Below are positions 37,579 to 46,247 of a stretch of 61,598 bases of DNA, piece after piece. Below the pieces are notes generated by a model. It made no database searches. It was not told the DNA's origin and was given only the letters and a program-made list of their open reading frames with translations. A program made the position numbers and the translations under genes. The DNA comes from Xenorhabdus innexi. Its GTDB lineage: Bacteria; Pseudomonadota; Gammaproteobacteria; Enterobacterales; Enterobacteriaceae. Position 1 is the first letter of the stretch; each line of letters begins with the position of its first letter. Location: positions 1 to 61,598 of the forward strand of contig NZ_NIBU01000021.1 of NCBI RefSeq assembly GCF_002632485.1. Reading direction: 5' to 3'.

Positions 37579-37605
37579 CCGCCAGAGTTCGTTCTGGCGG
37601 TTTTT
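37579..37605 (+). terminator. yfbV: Rho-independent terminator after yfbV
   Basis: CCGCCAGA and TCTGGCGG form an 8 bp GC-rich stem followed by five T, starting at the stop codon. Confidence 0.9.
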
Positions 37606-37767
37606 GTGCTTATTGGTTGATAATCAACTCCCTATTTAAAAACTTTTACACTACCTTGCTCATGTCTATTTATATTTAGGCTCTTTTCTTTTGCTTAATA
37701 TTGTCTGAATATTATTGTCGAACTATACCTGATGATTAACACATAACTGCATTTAAAGGAGTTGGCT

Positions 37768-38433
37768 TTGGAGCTGAAATGTAGAGGTTTTTTATTTGAT
37801 TTGGATGGTACGCTGATTGACTCGTTGCCTGCGGTTGAACGGGCATGGATTAAGTTTGCTGATAAACTGGGTATTGATCGTGATGAAGTGTTGGCCTATG
37901 TACACGGTACTCCGGCGATACTATCAATACGCCATTTTATGCCTGATGCCACAGAAGAAGAAATTGTTGATACTTTTAAGTGGATTGAAAAGCTCGAAAC
38001 GGAGGATACAGAGGGTATCACTGCCTTACCCGGTGCTATCGCTCTGATTGATAAACTGAATGCGCTGGAGATCCCGTGGGCAATCGTGACATCAGGAACT
38101 ATTCCGCTTGCCTCCGCCCGTCACAAAGTGGCTGAGTTACCAGAGCCTGCCCATTGGATAACGGCTGAATCAGTCAAAAACGGTAAACCAAATCCTGAGC
38201 CTTATTTGCTTGGGGCACAAAAATTAGGGTTATTGCCGGAAGAATGTGTGGTTTTTGAAGATGCTGTCGCCGGAATTCATGCCGGGTTAGATGCGGGCTG
38301 TCAGGTGGTGGTTGTTCATGATGAGCCGGGCATTCCGCGTCGTGATGAAACCCATATGACTGTCACAAATCTGGAAGATATCGAAATTGTCAAATCTGGC
38401 GGCTATGTAACTATTTATCAGATGAATCAGTAA
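37768..38433 (+). CDS. hxpA: HAD-family sugar phosphatase (HxpA/YfbT)
   Basis: This haloacid-dehalogenase-like hydrolase is similar to E. coli HxpA (YfbT), a sugar-phosphate phosphatase. Motif I is FDLDGTLIDSLPAVERAW (D11 and D13 catalytic), motif II is IVTSGT (about residue 110), the motif III lysine is in NGKPNPEPY, and motif IV is VVFEDAVAGIHAG. The start is taken as TTG 37768, because AAGGAG (37756-37761) lies 6 nt upstream and the protein then begins MELKCRGF, aligning with E. coli MRCKGF. The TTG at 37762 touches the ribosome-binding site and is unlikely. E. coli has yfbU between yfbV and yfbT; there is no yfbU here. Confidence 0.88.
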   Translation: MELKCRGFLFDLDGTLIDSLPAVERAWIKFADKLGIDRDEVLAYVHGTPAILSIRHFMPDATEEEIVDTFKWIEKLETEDTEGITALPGAIALIDKLNALEIPWAIVTSGTIPLASARHKVAELPEPAHWITAESVKNGKPNPEPYLLGAQKLGLLPEECVVFEDAVAGIHAGLDAGCQVVVVHDEPGIPRRDETHMTVTNLEDIEIVKSGGYVTIYQMNQ

Positions 38434-38504
38434 GTTTGTTGATATTTTGTTGATCTGAGCCTAAGACTTATTCTGATAAAACAGGTTTAATTACCGTCAC
38501 TCAT

Positions 38505-38525
38505 ACCTATTGGTATAGGTTTTTG
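38505..38525 (+). terminator. Weak terminator after hxpA
   Basis: ACCTAT-TGGT-ATAGGT followed by TTTTG forms a short 6 bp stem about 70 bp after the hxpA stop. It is AU-rich, so termination is probably partial. Confidence 0.5.
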
Positions 38526-38535
38526 TTGATAATAC

Positions 38536-38563
38536 CCGGCCTGCCTGTTAGCAGGCTGGTTTT
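38536..38563 (+). terminator. Hairpin immediately before yfbS
   Basis: GCCTGC-CTGTTA-GCAGGC with a short T-run (TGGTTTTC) lies just upstream of the yfbS ribosome-binding site (GAGG, 38570-38573). It may terminate transcription from hxpA or attenuate yfbS. Confidence 0.5.
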
Positions 38564-38578
38564 CTGATAGAGGCCGTA

Positions 38579-40408
38579 TTGAATAGCGAATTGTTGTGGG
38601 TATTGACCCTGTTATTGGTAGCCATTGTTCTTTTCACGACCAATAAAGTCAGAATGGATGTCGTGGCTTTACTCGTTATTATTGCTTTTGTCCTGAGTGG
38701 TACGCTCTCCTTAAATGAAGCCACTGTCGGTTTCAGTGATCCTAACGTTTTATTGATTGCAGCGCTGTTTGTCATTGGCGAGGGGCTGGTGAGGACAGGG
38801 GTCGCCTACCAGATGGGAGACTGGCTGGTGCGGGTAGCCGGTAATAGTGAAACTAAAATGTTGGCTTTACTGATGCTGTCGGTTGCTGGGTTGGGGGCTT
38901 TCATGAGTTCCACCGGTGTTGTGGCCATTTTTATTCCGGTTGTTTTAAGTGTGGCGGCCAGAATGCAGACTTCATCAGGGCGATTAATGATGCCATTAGG
39001 GTTTGCCGGGCTTATCAGTGGCATGATGACGCTGGTTGCAACACCTCCGAATATGGTGGTAAATAGCGAACTGGTACGTGAAGGCCTGCAAAGTTTTGGT
39101 TTTTTCTCGATTACGCCTATCGGGATTCTGGTTTTACTGGCAGGTATTATCTATATGCTGCTCGCTCGCCGTTGGCTGGGGAGTAAAACGCCGCCAAAAC
39201 CTGATGAACGCTATCATCGTTCATTTCGTGATCTTATCCGTGACTATAAATTATCAGGGCGTGCCCGACGTCTTACCATCCGACAGTATTCGCCATTGGT
39301 AGGACACACTCTGGATGAATTAGGGTTACGTGCACGTTACGGGGCGAACGTGATTGGCATTGAACGCTGGCGAAAATTCCGGCGTGTTATGGTTGCTGCA
39401 ACCGGCGAGACAGAACTACGCGAACAGGATGTTTTGCTGGTGGATATGTCTGACAGTGATATCGATTTACGGCAATTCTGTAGTGAGCAGCAGTTAGAAC
39501 CCATGATATTGCGCGGGGAATACTTCTCTGATCAATCAAGGGAAGTCGGAATGGCAGAAATATCCCTGATTCCTGAATCAGATTTATTGGGGCAATCACT
39601 GCGTAGTATGAAGTTCCGTACCCGTTACGGTTTAAATGTGGTCGGGATTCGGCGTAGTGGTAAGGCTCTGGTTGGCAAATTGTTTGATGAGCCTTTGTTG
39701 TTGGGCGATACTTTGCTGGTTATCGGTGACTGGAAGTTGGTGCGTGAACTGAAAACCAAAGCGCCCGATTTTATTATGCTGAATTTGCCAGTTGAAGTAG
39801 AGAGCGCTGCACCGGCTGCATCTCAGGCACCCCATGCCCTGTTTTGTCTGGCTTTAATGGTAGCAATGATGCTGACCAATGAAATTCCGAATTTTATTGC
39901 CGCTTTGATTGCCTGTTTGCTGATGGGGAAATTTCGCTGCATTGATATGGAGAGTGCGTATCGTGCTATTCACTGGCCAAGTATTATTCTGATTGTCGGT
40001 ATGATGCCATTTGCATTGGCGCTGCAAAAAACCGGTGGAATTGATCTGATTGTCAGCGGATTAATGGACATTGCCGGTAATATGGGGCCGCGAGCCATGC
40101 TGGTCTGTTTATTTATTCTTTGCGCAGTTATCGGATTATTTATTTCTAATACAGCAACTGCTGTATTAATGGCACCGATTGCCATTGCAGCGGCAAAACA
40201 GATGTCGGTATCCCCACTGCCTTTTGCGATGATTATCGGAGTAGCCGCTTCAGCCGCATTTATGACACCAGTTTCTTCGCCGGTTAATACCCTGATATTA
40301 GGGCCGGGTGGGTATCGTTTTGCTGATTTCCTGAAATTGGGAGTGCCTTTTACATTAATTGTATTGGTTATTAGTGTGGCAATTGTTCCTATTCTTTTTC
40401 CTTTCTGA
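38579..40408 (+). CDS. yfbS: YfbS, SLC13/DASS-type anion transporter with RCK_C domains
   Basis: YfbS (609 residues) is an inner-membrane transporter of the divalent anion:Na+ symporter type, substrate unassigned. It has an N-terminal membrane half (to about 200), two cytosolic TrkA_C/RCK_C domains (about 225-300 and 310-395, the second containing [16 protein letters not shown]) and a C-terminal membrane half with [15 protein letters not shown] and [14 protein letters not shown], the signature of this family. It aligns end to end with E. coli YfbS. The start is TTG 38579 with GAGG 5 nt before it. Confidence 0.9.
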   Translation: MNSELLWVLTLLLVAIVLFTTNKVRMDVVALLVIIAFVLSGTLSLNEATVGFSDPNVLLIAALFVIGEGLVRTGVAYQMGDWLVRVAGNSETKMLALLMLSVAGLGAFMSSTGVVAIFIPVVLSVAARMQTSSGRLMMPLGFAGLISGMMTLVATPPNMVVNSELVREGLQSFGFFSITPIGILVLLAGIIYMLLARRWLGSKTPPKPDERYHRSFRDLIRDYKLSGRARRLTIRQYSPLVGHTLDELGLRARYGANVIGIERWRKFRRVMVAATGETELREQDVLLVDMSDSDIDLRQFCSEQQLEPMILRGEYFSDQSREVGMAEISLIPESDLLGQSLRSMKFRTRYGLNVVGIRRSGKALVGKLFDEPLLLGDTLLVIGDWKLVRELKTKAPDFIMLNLPVEVESAAPAASQAPHALFCLALMVAMMLTNEIPNFIAALIACLLMGKFRCIDMESAYRAIHWPSIILIVGMMPFALALQKTGGIDLIVSGLMDIAGNMGPRAMLVCLFILCAVIGLFISNTATAVLMAPIAIAAAKQMSVSPLPFAMIIGVAASAAFMTPVSSPVNTLILGPGGYRFADFLKLGVPFTLIVLVISVAIVPILFPF

Positions 40409-40447
40409 ATAGCTGCTGTGGTACATTTTGAAGTAGATAGAATATAT

Positions 40448-40489
40448 ATCGGGCAGCTTGATAAAAATGTAAAGCTGCCCGATTTTTTT
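40448..40489 (+). terminator. Terminator between convergent yfbS and yfbR
   Basis: ATCGGGCAGCTT and AAGCTGCCCGAT form a perfect 12 bp stem with a 12 nt loop followed by seven T. It serves yfbS clearly. On the other strand the tail is only AT-rich, so it may also act for yfbR but more weakly. Confidence 0.92.
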
Positions 40490-40505
40490 GCAGTTACGGT
40501 TGTTT

Positions 40506-41087
40506 TTATAGACTAATTTCATCAAGGGAGAGGCTAAAACTTGGAACAAATACGGTTATGAAATAATCCATTTCCTGGCTGTGACGTTTTTCTAATGTTT
40601 TTTCTAACCTGATTTTAGCCTGATTGAATTCAGAATTACCAGCGGATAATTCTTCCAGACATTTTAAATAAGCGCATAAAGCATCAGCTTGTTTAATAAT
40701 ATTAGTTTCTTCCTCAGTATGATATTGATCATCTAAAATAGAACGGAAATCATTTTGTAATTCAGCAGGTAACATATTTAATAATTTATTTTGGGCGACT
40801 TTTTCTATTTTTTTGTATTCATGAGCAATTTGAGGGTTATAGTATTTTATTGGAGTTGGTAAATCCCCGGTAATAACCTCACTGGCATCATGATACATTG
40901 CTAATATTGCAATTCGTTCCGGGTTTATATTTCCACTAAATTTACGGTTTTTTATTATTGCCAGTGCATGCGCAACAAAAGCAACCTGTAAACTATGTTC
41001 TGAAACGTTTTCTGTGCGTACGTTACGCATAAGTGGCCAGCGATTAATCAATTTAAGGCGGGATAACTGGGCGAAAAAATGGCTCAT
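40506..41087 (-). CDS. yfbR: 5'-deoxynucleotidase YfbR
   Basis: YfbR dephosphorylates deoxyribonucleoside 5'-monophosphates. The 193-residue protein has an HD-domain fold. It starts [20 protein letters not shown] (R18 and W19 of the E. coli enzyme shape the substrate pocket), continues with [15 protein letters not shown], then the metal-binding [16 protein letters not shown], and later [16 protein letters not shown] with the third-site Asp. It is about six residues shorter at the C terminus than the E. coli protein. It reads in the same direction as alaA, with a hairpin-like repeat in the gap. Confidence 0.95.
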   Translation of the reverse strand: MSHFFAQLSRLKLINRWPLMRNVRTENVSEHSLQVAFVAHALAIIKNRKFSGNINPERIAILAMYHDASEVITGDLPTPIKYYNPQIAHEYKKIEKVAQNKLLNMLPAELQNDFRSILDDQYHTEEETNIIKQADALCAYLKCLEELSAGNSEFNQAKIRLEKTLEKRHSQEMDYFITVFVPSFSLSLDEISL

Positions 41088-41156
41088 AATCTTCTCTTGT
41101 AATGAAACAGGGTGATTATGATTGTGGGCGTTGGTTCAGAGGAAGTAAACCCATCG

Positions 41157-41200
41157 GCCTTCAAGTTGCAGCTTTACTGGCTGCATCCTGAAGGTATCAA
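41157..41200 (-). repeat. ERIC-like remnant or hairpin between alaA and yfbR
   Basis: CCTTCAAGTTGCAGC and GCTGCATCCTGAAGG face each other across a short loop and could form an imperfect hairpin after alaA. The wording CTTCAAGTTGCAG resembles the end of ERIC-type repeats, but the rest of an ERIC element is missing. It could equally be a simple transcription terminator for alaA. Confidence 0.4.
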
Positions 41201-41224
41201 ATATATAATTGATTTATTTTTATA

Positions 41225-42442
41225 TTATTTTTGTCGGTAATCGCCAAGGAAACGGGCAAATTTTTCAATGGCCATTTGCAGATCTGCGGTATGTGGTAAT
41301 GTGACAATACGGAAGTGATCCGGTTCGGGCCAGTTAAACGCTGTTCCCTGAACTAATAAGACTTTTTCCTGTAGCAAAAGATCCAAAACCATTTTCTGGT
41401 CATCATAAATATTGAAACGTTTTGTATCAATTTTAGGGAACATATAGAGAGCACCCATTGGTTTAACACAGGAAACCCCGGGGATCTGATTAATTAATTC
41501 CCATGCATGGTTGCGCTGCTCATAGAGGCGGCCGCCCGGCAATATGAATTCACTGATACTTTGATAACCACCGAGCGCGGTCTGAATTGCGTGCTGCATC
41601 GGGACATTAGCACAAAGGCGCATAGATGCCAGCATTTCCAGCCCTTCGATATAGCCTTTTGCCTGTGTTTTCGGGCCGTTCAGTACCATCCATCCCTGAC
41701 GGAAACCGGCAACGCGATAGGTTTTTGACAGACCATTAAAGGTGACGGTAAAAAGATCGGGCGCCAGCGCGGCGATGGAATGATGTTGGGCTTCATCGTA
41801 CAGGATCTTGTCGTAAATCTCGTCAGCAAAAATAATCAGGTTATGTTGGCGGGCAATTTCCACGATTTCCAGCAGGAGTTCTTTACTATATACCGCGCCA
41901 GTCGGGTTATTCGGGTTAATGATGACAATACCACGGGTGCGTGGGGTGATTTTACGGCGGATATCATCTAAATCAGGGAACCAGCCTTGTTGTTCATCAC
42001 ATAAATAATGGACCGTTTTACCGCTGGAAAGAGAAACGGCCGCAGTCCATAGCGGGTAGTCAGGAGCCGGAACCAGCATTTCATCACCCGTATTGAGCAA
42101 AGCCTGCATAGACTGAACAATAAGTTCAGAAACACCGTTACCGATAAAAATATCCTCAACGGTGACATCCAGCATATTCCGCGCCTGATAATGCTGCATA
42201 ATAGCTTTACGCGCCGAGTACAGGCCTTTCGAATCAGAATAGCCCTGGGCTGTTGGCAGATTACGGATAACATCAACTAAAATCTCATCAGGCGCTTCGA
42301 AACCAAAGGGTGCCGGATTACCAATGTTTAATTTCAGTACCTTATTCCCTTCCTCTTCAAGCCGTTTGGCTTCTTTAAGGGCGTTACCTCGAATGTCGTA
42401 GCAGACATTATCTAATTTGCTGGATTTATTAATGGAAAACAT
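41225..42442 (-). CDS. alaA: Alanine transaminase AlaA (glutamate-pyruvate aminotransferase)
   Basis: AlaA makes alanine from pyruvate and glutamate. It is a class I PLP aminotransferase of 405 residues, the same length as in E. coli. The Schiff-base lysine is K240 in FNGLSKTYRVAGFRQGW, with NPNNPTGAVYS and FADEIYDKILYD upstream. The start is set at ATG 42442 (MFSINKSSKLDNVCYD), which aligns with the E. coli start and has AAGG about 7 nt upstream. A longer frame from a TTG at 42469 adds nine residues without support. Confidence 0.95.
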   Translation of the reverse strand: MFSINKSSKLDNVCYDIRGNALKEAKRLEEEGNKVLKLNIGNPAPFGFEAPDEILVDVIRNLPTAQGYSDSKGLYSARKAIMQHYQARNMLDVTVEDIFIGNGVSELIVQSMQALLNTGDEMLVPAPDYPLWTAAVSLSSGKTVHYLCDEQQGWFPDLDDIRRKITPRTRGIVIINPNNPTGAVYSKELLLEIVEIARQHNLIIFADEIYDKILYDEAQHHSIAALAPDLFTVTFNGLSKTYRVAGFRQGWMVLNGPKTQAKGYIEGLEMLASMRLCANVPMQHAIQTALGGYQSISEFILPGGRLYEQRNHAWELINQIPGVSCVKPMGALYMFPKIDTKRFNIYDDQKMVLDLLLQEKVLLVQGTAFNWPEPDHFRIVTLPHTADLQMAIEKFARFLGDYRQK

Positions 42443-43243
42443 AGGGTGCCTTAACCTTTTTCTTGGCAAAAGTGGATCTTATCCGGCTTACAAAAAATGT
42501 AATGTTCAATGTACTCCTCTCTTTCAATCTTTTGAAGAGCCCATGATATCTTTGGTTAAAACGGTTGTTTTAATGTCTAATGCATAAGTCTGCTATCTAA
42601 AAACATGTGGTTAACTGGGTTATAGTTCCGATTGTTTTTAGTATGTCGGAGTTTAATTCTGTATAATTGGGTGTTTTTAGTATGGGGATGGAAAAAGCGA
42701 AGCAATCATGCTGATTTTTTTAACTTAAACCATAAATGCAAGCTGAATTGTCAATAAAAGTAAGATAATTTGTATAATGTATTCTTATAATTTATCGTTG
42801 CCGACATAAAATTAATTAAGGTTTTTATCTTGGATACTTCCAGAATCTTTTTGAATTTTTACCCGTAACATTTTTATGACTTTTCAATAAAAGTATTAAT
42901 TCATTAAAAATACTAATATTGTTTGCTGCAGTTAAGTTTTACGAATTGAAGTTATGTTATTCTTTGAAGCAAGTCAGAAAAAGACTATTTGTACTGGAAA
43001 TTGATGGTTATGTAAGGTAAATAGGTTTTTATCTGCTCATTAATTCAGTGATTGCATAAATTTTGTTAAGAAAGGAGAAAATAAAACCCATGATGATATA
43101 AGTAGTAAAAAAATGCAGTAAACCTTTGCCCTCTTTTATAGAGTAGAGTAATGTCAGAATCGGTATTATTTTATTTGATACTGCTGAAGTAAAAACACCA
43201 GGTTAGTTAGTAATTAAAATCAAAAAAAAGTGATGAATAAACA
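42443..43243. promoter_or_regulatory. Long AT-rich intergenic region alaA / lrhA
   Basis: About 800 bp between divergent alaA and lrhA without a recognisable gene, RNA or repeat. Long leaders upstream of lrhA/hexA are known in enterobacteria, so regulatory sites are expected, but none can be assigned by eye. Runs of A and T are frequent. Confidence 0.4.
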
Positions 43244-44218
43244 ATGATAAATGCAAATCGTCAGATAATAAACCTCGATCTCGATCTGCTAAGGACTTTC
43301 GTTGCCGTTGCTGACTTAAATACTTTTGCAGCAGCAGCAGCAGCAGTTTGTAGAACGCAGTCGGCTGTTAGTCAGCAAATGCAACGTCTGGAGCATTTAG
43401 TTGGGAGAGAATTATTCGCTCGCCACGGACGTAATAAACTCCTTACCGAGCACGGGCTTCAACTTCTTGGTTATGCACGCCAGATCCTGCGCGCTAATGA
43501 CGATGCTACCGCATCATTGACATACAATGATGCAGACGGTGAACTCAGGATAGGGGCGTCTGATGACACAGTCGATACACTTCTTCCTTTCCTGCTAAAC
43601 CGCATTGCTTCTGTCTATCCGCGTATTGCTGTTGATGTGCGTATTAAACGCAGTCAATTTATTGAAAGTATGCTGGATAACCATGAAATTGATTTAGCAT
43701 TAACCACAGCAAAAATTAATCATCACCCTAGTACTGTACTTCGTTCTTCGCCGGTCTTGTGGCACTGTGCGCCTGACTTCCAGTTACAGGTGAATGAACC
43801 TGTGCCTCTGGTTGTGATGGACGAAACAAATACTTTCCGTCAAATCGCTCTTGATACTCTTGATATGAGTAACATTCCGTGGCGTATTGCCTATGAGGCT
43901 GCATCTTTATCCGCTGTTCGTTCTGCTGTCAATGCAGAGGTTGGTATTACTGCCCGCCCTTTGGAAATGCAGAATGCTGACTTAAGAATTCTTGGTGAGA
44001 GTGAAGGCCTGCCGCGTTTGCCAGAAATACAGTTCTTCTTGTATCGGAACAGTAATGAACAAAATGAATCTGTTCTGACAGTTTTTGATGCTATAGAAAA
44101 TAAGAAAACACCTTATACAGTGACATCCATTGAATCAGATGAAACAGATGATATTGATGTATCTGATGACTCTATTGAATCTATTGATGAATCCTCAATC
44201 GAAAATATAAACGAGTAA
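43244..44218 (+). CDS. lrhA: LysR-family regulator LrhA (HexA)
   Basis: This 324-residue LysR-type regulator has an N-terminal winged HTH (LDLDLLRTFVAVADLNTFAA followed by AAAAVCRTQSAVSQQMQRLE) and a substrate-binding domain from about residue 90 (DGELRIGASDDTVDTLLPFL). It is collinear with E. coli LrhA, which represses flagellar flhDC. In Photorhabdus and Xenorhabdus the orthologue HexA represses secondary metabolism and controls the symbiosis/virulence switch. Its position directly upstream of nuoA is the enterobacterial one. The last ~32 residues form an acidic Ser/Asp/Glu/Ile tail not seen in most LysR proteins. Six consecutive GCA codons lie in the recognition region. Confidence 0.93.
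   Translation: MINANRQIINLDLDLLRTFVAVADLNTFAAAAAAVCRTQSAVSQQMQRLEHLVGRELFARHGRNKLLTEHGLQLLGYARQILRANDDATASLTYNDADGELRIGASDDTVDTLLPFLLNRIASVYPRIAVDVRIKRSQFIESMLDNHEIDLALTTAKINHHPSTVLRSSPVLWHCAPDFQLQVNEPVPLVVMDETNTFRQIALDTLDMSNIPWRIAYEAASLSAVRSAVNAEVGITARPLEMQNADLRILGESEGLPRLPEIQFFLYRNSNEQNESVLTVFDAIENKKTPYTVTSIESDETDDIDVSDDSIESIDESSIENINE
43328..43345 (+). repeat. (GCA)6 microsatellite inside the lrhA HTH
   Basis: Six tandem GCA codons encode the alanine run of the HTH. The alanines are conserved in the family, but using one codon for all six makes a slippage-prone tract. Confidence 0.8.
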
Positions 44219-44237
44219 TATTTACGTGTGTTTTATA

Positions 44238-44280
44238 GGCTAATATTTCCATTTTATTTGTGGAAATATTAGCCTTTTTC
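44238..44280 (+). terminator. lrhA: Rho-independent terminator after lrhA
   Basis: GGCTAATATTTCCA and TGGAAATATTAGCC form a perfect 14 bp stem followed by five T, 20 bp after the lrhA stop. Confidence 0.93.
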
Positions 44281-44928
44281 TAAATATATATTAATAACCT
44301 TTCCATTTTTCCATTCTAATAAGTGATATTTATTGTCAGAAATATCACTTATTAATTTTATTATCCTCTCTAATTTTAGTTAATATAATGTTTATTTGTT
44401 AACAACTTTCATTTTTTAAACGGATAAAATAAATCTATTTTCAGAAATAGTTGCCTTATTAAACTCAAATCGTTTCTTTTAGAAACAGATTATTAATAGT
44501 TGAATAAAATTTATTCTAATGTTGAATGTTTTTCAATGAAACTGTGCACTTGATCATAAAAATACCCCCCCTTGCACACTGGAAAGACAGGTTTTTCCTG
44601 AGATAATAGTGTAGTAAAGTCGAGTTATCGGTTAGACTAGTCATAACGCGTTGGCAGTTTTTTGTTCTACTGACACGTTTTAGCTGTACACAAGCACGAT
44701 CTGTTAAGTAAAGGTTCGTGTTTTGTAAAATAAATAGGTAAGCATATTTGTCATAACTGACAAAATTGTTGAGAGGAATAAAAACCAAAGTGTTCCATGC
44801 TATCAACGAAATTGATTAGCAGTGTTTCAGATTTGGTTGTTATCCCTTCCCATGAATCGATGTGGTGCAATACTGCCGATTAAAAGAGCAGACACCTTGA
44901 CACCACTTTTGATGAGTAAGCAACGAGT
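44281..44928 (+). promoter_or_regulatory. Promoter and leader region of the nuo operon
   Basis: About 650 bp of AT-rich sequence sits between the lrhA terminator and nuoA. The E. coli nuo promoter is also far upstream and responds to ArcA, NarL, FNR, IHF and Fis. I could not place any of these sites with confidence here. A C7 run lies near 44567-44573. An antisense open frame at 44516-44806 has no coding character. Confidence 0.5.
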
Positions 44929-45417
44929 ATGTCTACATCTACTGGAGTTTTGGCCCATCACTGGGCATTTGCGATTTTCCTGCTAGGTGCCCTTGGGTTG
45001 TGCGCACTCATGTTACTGGGAGCGTACTTTCTTGGGGGCCGAGCGAAAGCCAGAGCAAAACACGTCCCTTATGAATCGGGTATTGATTCTGTCGGCAGTG
45101 CCCGTCTGCGCCTGTCGGCAAAATTTTATCTGGTTGCCATGTTTTTTGTCATTTTCGACGTTGAAGCCCTTTACTTATACGCGTGGTCAGTCTCTATCAA
45201 AGAGAGTGGCTGGCTGGGCTTTGCTGAAGCAAGTATTTTCATTTTGGTCTTATTAGCAGGTCTGGTTTATCTGGCTCGTATCGGGGCGCTGAATTGGACA
45301 CCCGTGCGTTCAAGGCGTCAGGTTAGCCATCCCAGTGCTGATGTTCATAGTGCTAACGTCAGTACCACAAATGTTAATACCAACAATGTTAATACCAACA
45401 ACAGTCACATGCAGTAA
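44929..45417 (+). CDS. nuoA: NADH-quinone oxidoreductase subunit A
   Basis: NuoA is a small membrane subunit of complex I next to the quinone site. It has three membrane helices (about residues 12-35, 68-90 and 98-120) and the conserved [27 protein letters not shown] and [11 protein letters not shown] segments. At 162 residues it is about 15 longer than the E. coli protein, because the C terminus carries a pentapeptide array ([20 protein letters not shown]). It is the first gene of the 14-subunit-type operon (13 genes, nuoCD fused) and is followed 15 nt later by nuoB. Confidence 0.95.
   Translation: MSTSTGVLAHHWAFAIFLLGALGLCALMLLGAYFLGGRAKARAKHVPYESGIDSVGSARLRLSAKFYLVAMFFVIFDVEALYLYAWSVSIKESGWLGFAEASIFILVLLAGLVYLARIGALNWTPVRSRRQVSHPSADVHSANVSTTNVNTNNVNTNNSHMQ
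45340..45399 (+). repeat. 15-bp tandem repeats at the 3' end of nuoA
   Basis: Two exact copies of AATGTTAATACCAAC (45370-45384, 45385-45399) follow two diverged units starting near 45340 and 45355. They encode the x-N-V-x-T pentapeptides that extend NuoA. Confidence 0.85.
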
Positions 45418-45432
45418 TAGCGAGGCATAAAG

Positions 45433-46107
45433 ATGGATTATACGCTCACCCGCATAGATCCGAACGGTGAGAATGACCGTTACCCCCTGCAAAAGCAGGA
45501 GCTTGTCAGCGATCCTCTGGAGCAGCACGTCCACCGTAGTGTCTATATGGGTAAATTGGAACATGCTCTGCATGACATGGTGAACTGGGGAAGAAAGAAC
45601 TCCCTGTGGCCTTATAACTTCGGCCTTTCCTGTTGTTATGTAGAAATGGTGACTTCTTTTACCGCGGTTCATGACGTTGCACGCTTCGGTGCTGAAGTAC
45701 TGCGGGCATCTCCCCGTCAGGCTGATTTTATGGTTATTTCAGGTACATGCTTTGTCAAGATGGCTCCGGTTATCCAGCGGTTATATGACCAGATGCTGGA
45801 ACCCAAATGGGTCATTTCGATGGGAGCCTGTGCAAATTCAGGAGGGATGTACGATATTTATTCTGTCGTGCAGGGCGTTGATAAGTTTATTCCTGTCGAT
45901 GTCTACATTCCGGGTTGTCCACCGCGTCCTGAAGCTTATATGCAGGCTCTGCTGCTATTGCAGGAGTCTATTGGCAAAGAGCGCCGCCCATTGTCATGGG
46001 TCGTTGGTGATCAGGGGGTTTACCGTGCAAATATGCAATCAGAAAGAGAACGGAAGCGTGGTGAACGCATCGCAGTGACAAATCTGCGTACCCCAGATGA
46101 GATTTAA
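45433..46107 (+). CDS. nuoB: NADH-quinone oxidoreductase subunit B
   Basis: NuoB carries cluster N2, the last 4Fe-4S centre before quinone. The ligands are the adjacent pair C67 and C68 (GLSCCYVEM), C133 (MGACANSGG) and C162 ([11 protein letters not shown]). The 224-residue length is normal. The 140 bp gap to nuoCD is unusually wide for this operon and contains two copies of the small palindrome GGCTGTTAGCC (46108-46118 and 46129-46139) and further AT-rich repeats (TAACTAATTAA twice). Confidence 0.97.
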   Translation: MDYTLTRIDPNGENDRYPLQKQELVSDPLEQHVHRSVYMGKLEHALHDMVNWGRKNSLWPYNFGLSCCYVEMVTSFTAVHDVARFGAEVLRASPRQADFMVISGTCFVKMAPVIQRLYDQMLEPKWVISMGACANSGGMYDIYSVVQGVDKFIPVDVYIPGCPPRPEAYMQALLLLQESIGKERRPLSWVVGDQGVYRANMQSERERKRGERIAVTNLRTPDEI

Positions 46108-46247
46108 GGCTGTTAGCCTCTATTTTTTGGCTGTTAGCCATTAAAAATAACCAGAGCAATGTCGTAACTCCGTAACTAATTAATCAGTAACTAATTAAAT
46201 AGTGTGTTGCGATCACATTAAACCCTGATCAAGCGTTATGGTGAAGA

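Noticed and set aside
44516-44806. 96-codon minus-strand frame upstream of nuoA
   Set aside because: Cysteine- and asparagine-scattered composition, no ribosome-binding site, and it lies in the nuo leader. Treated as chance.
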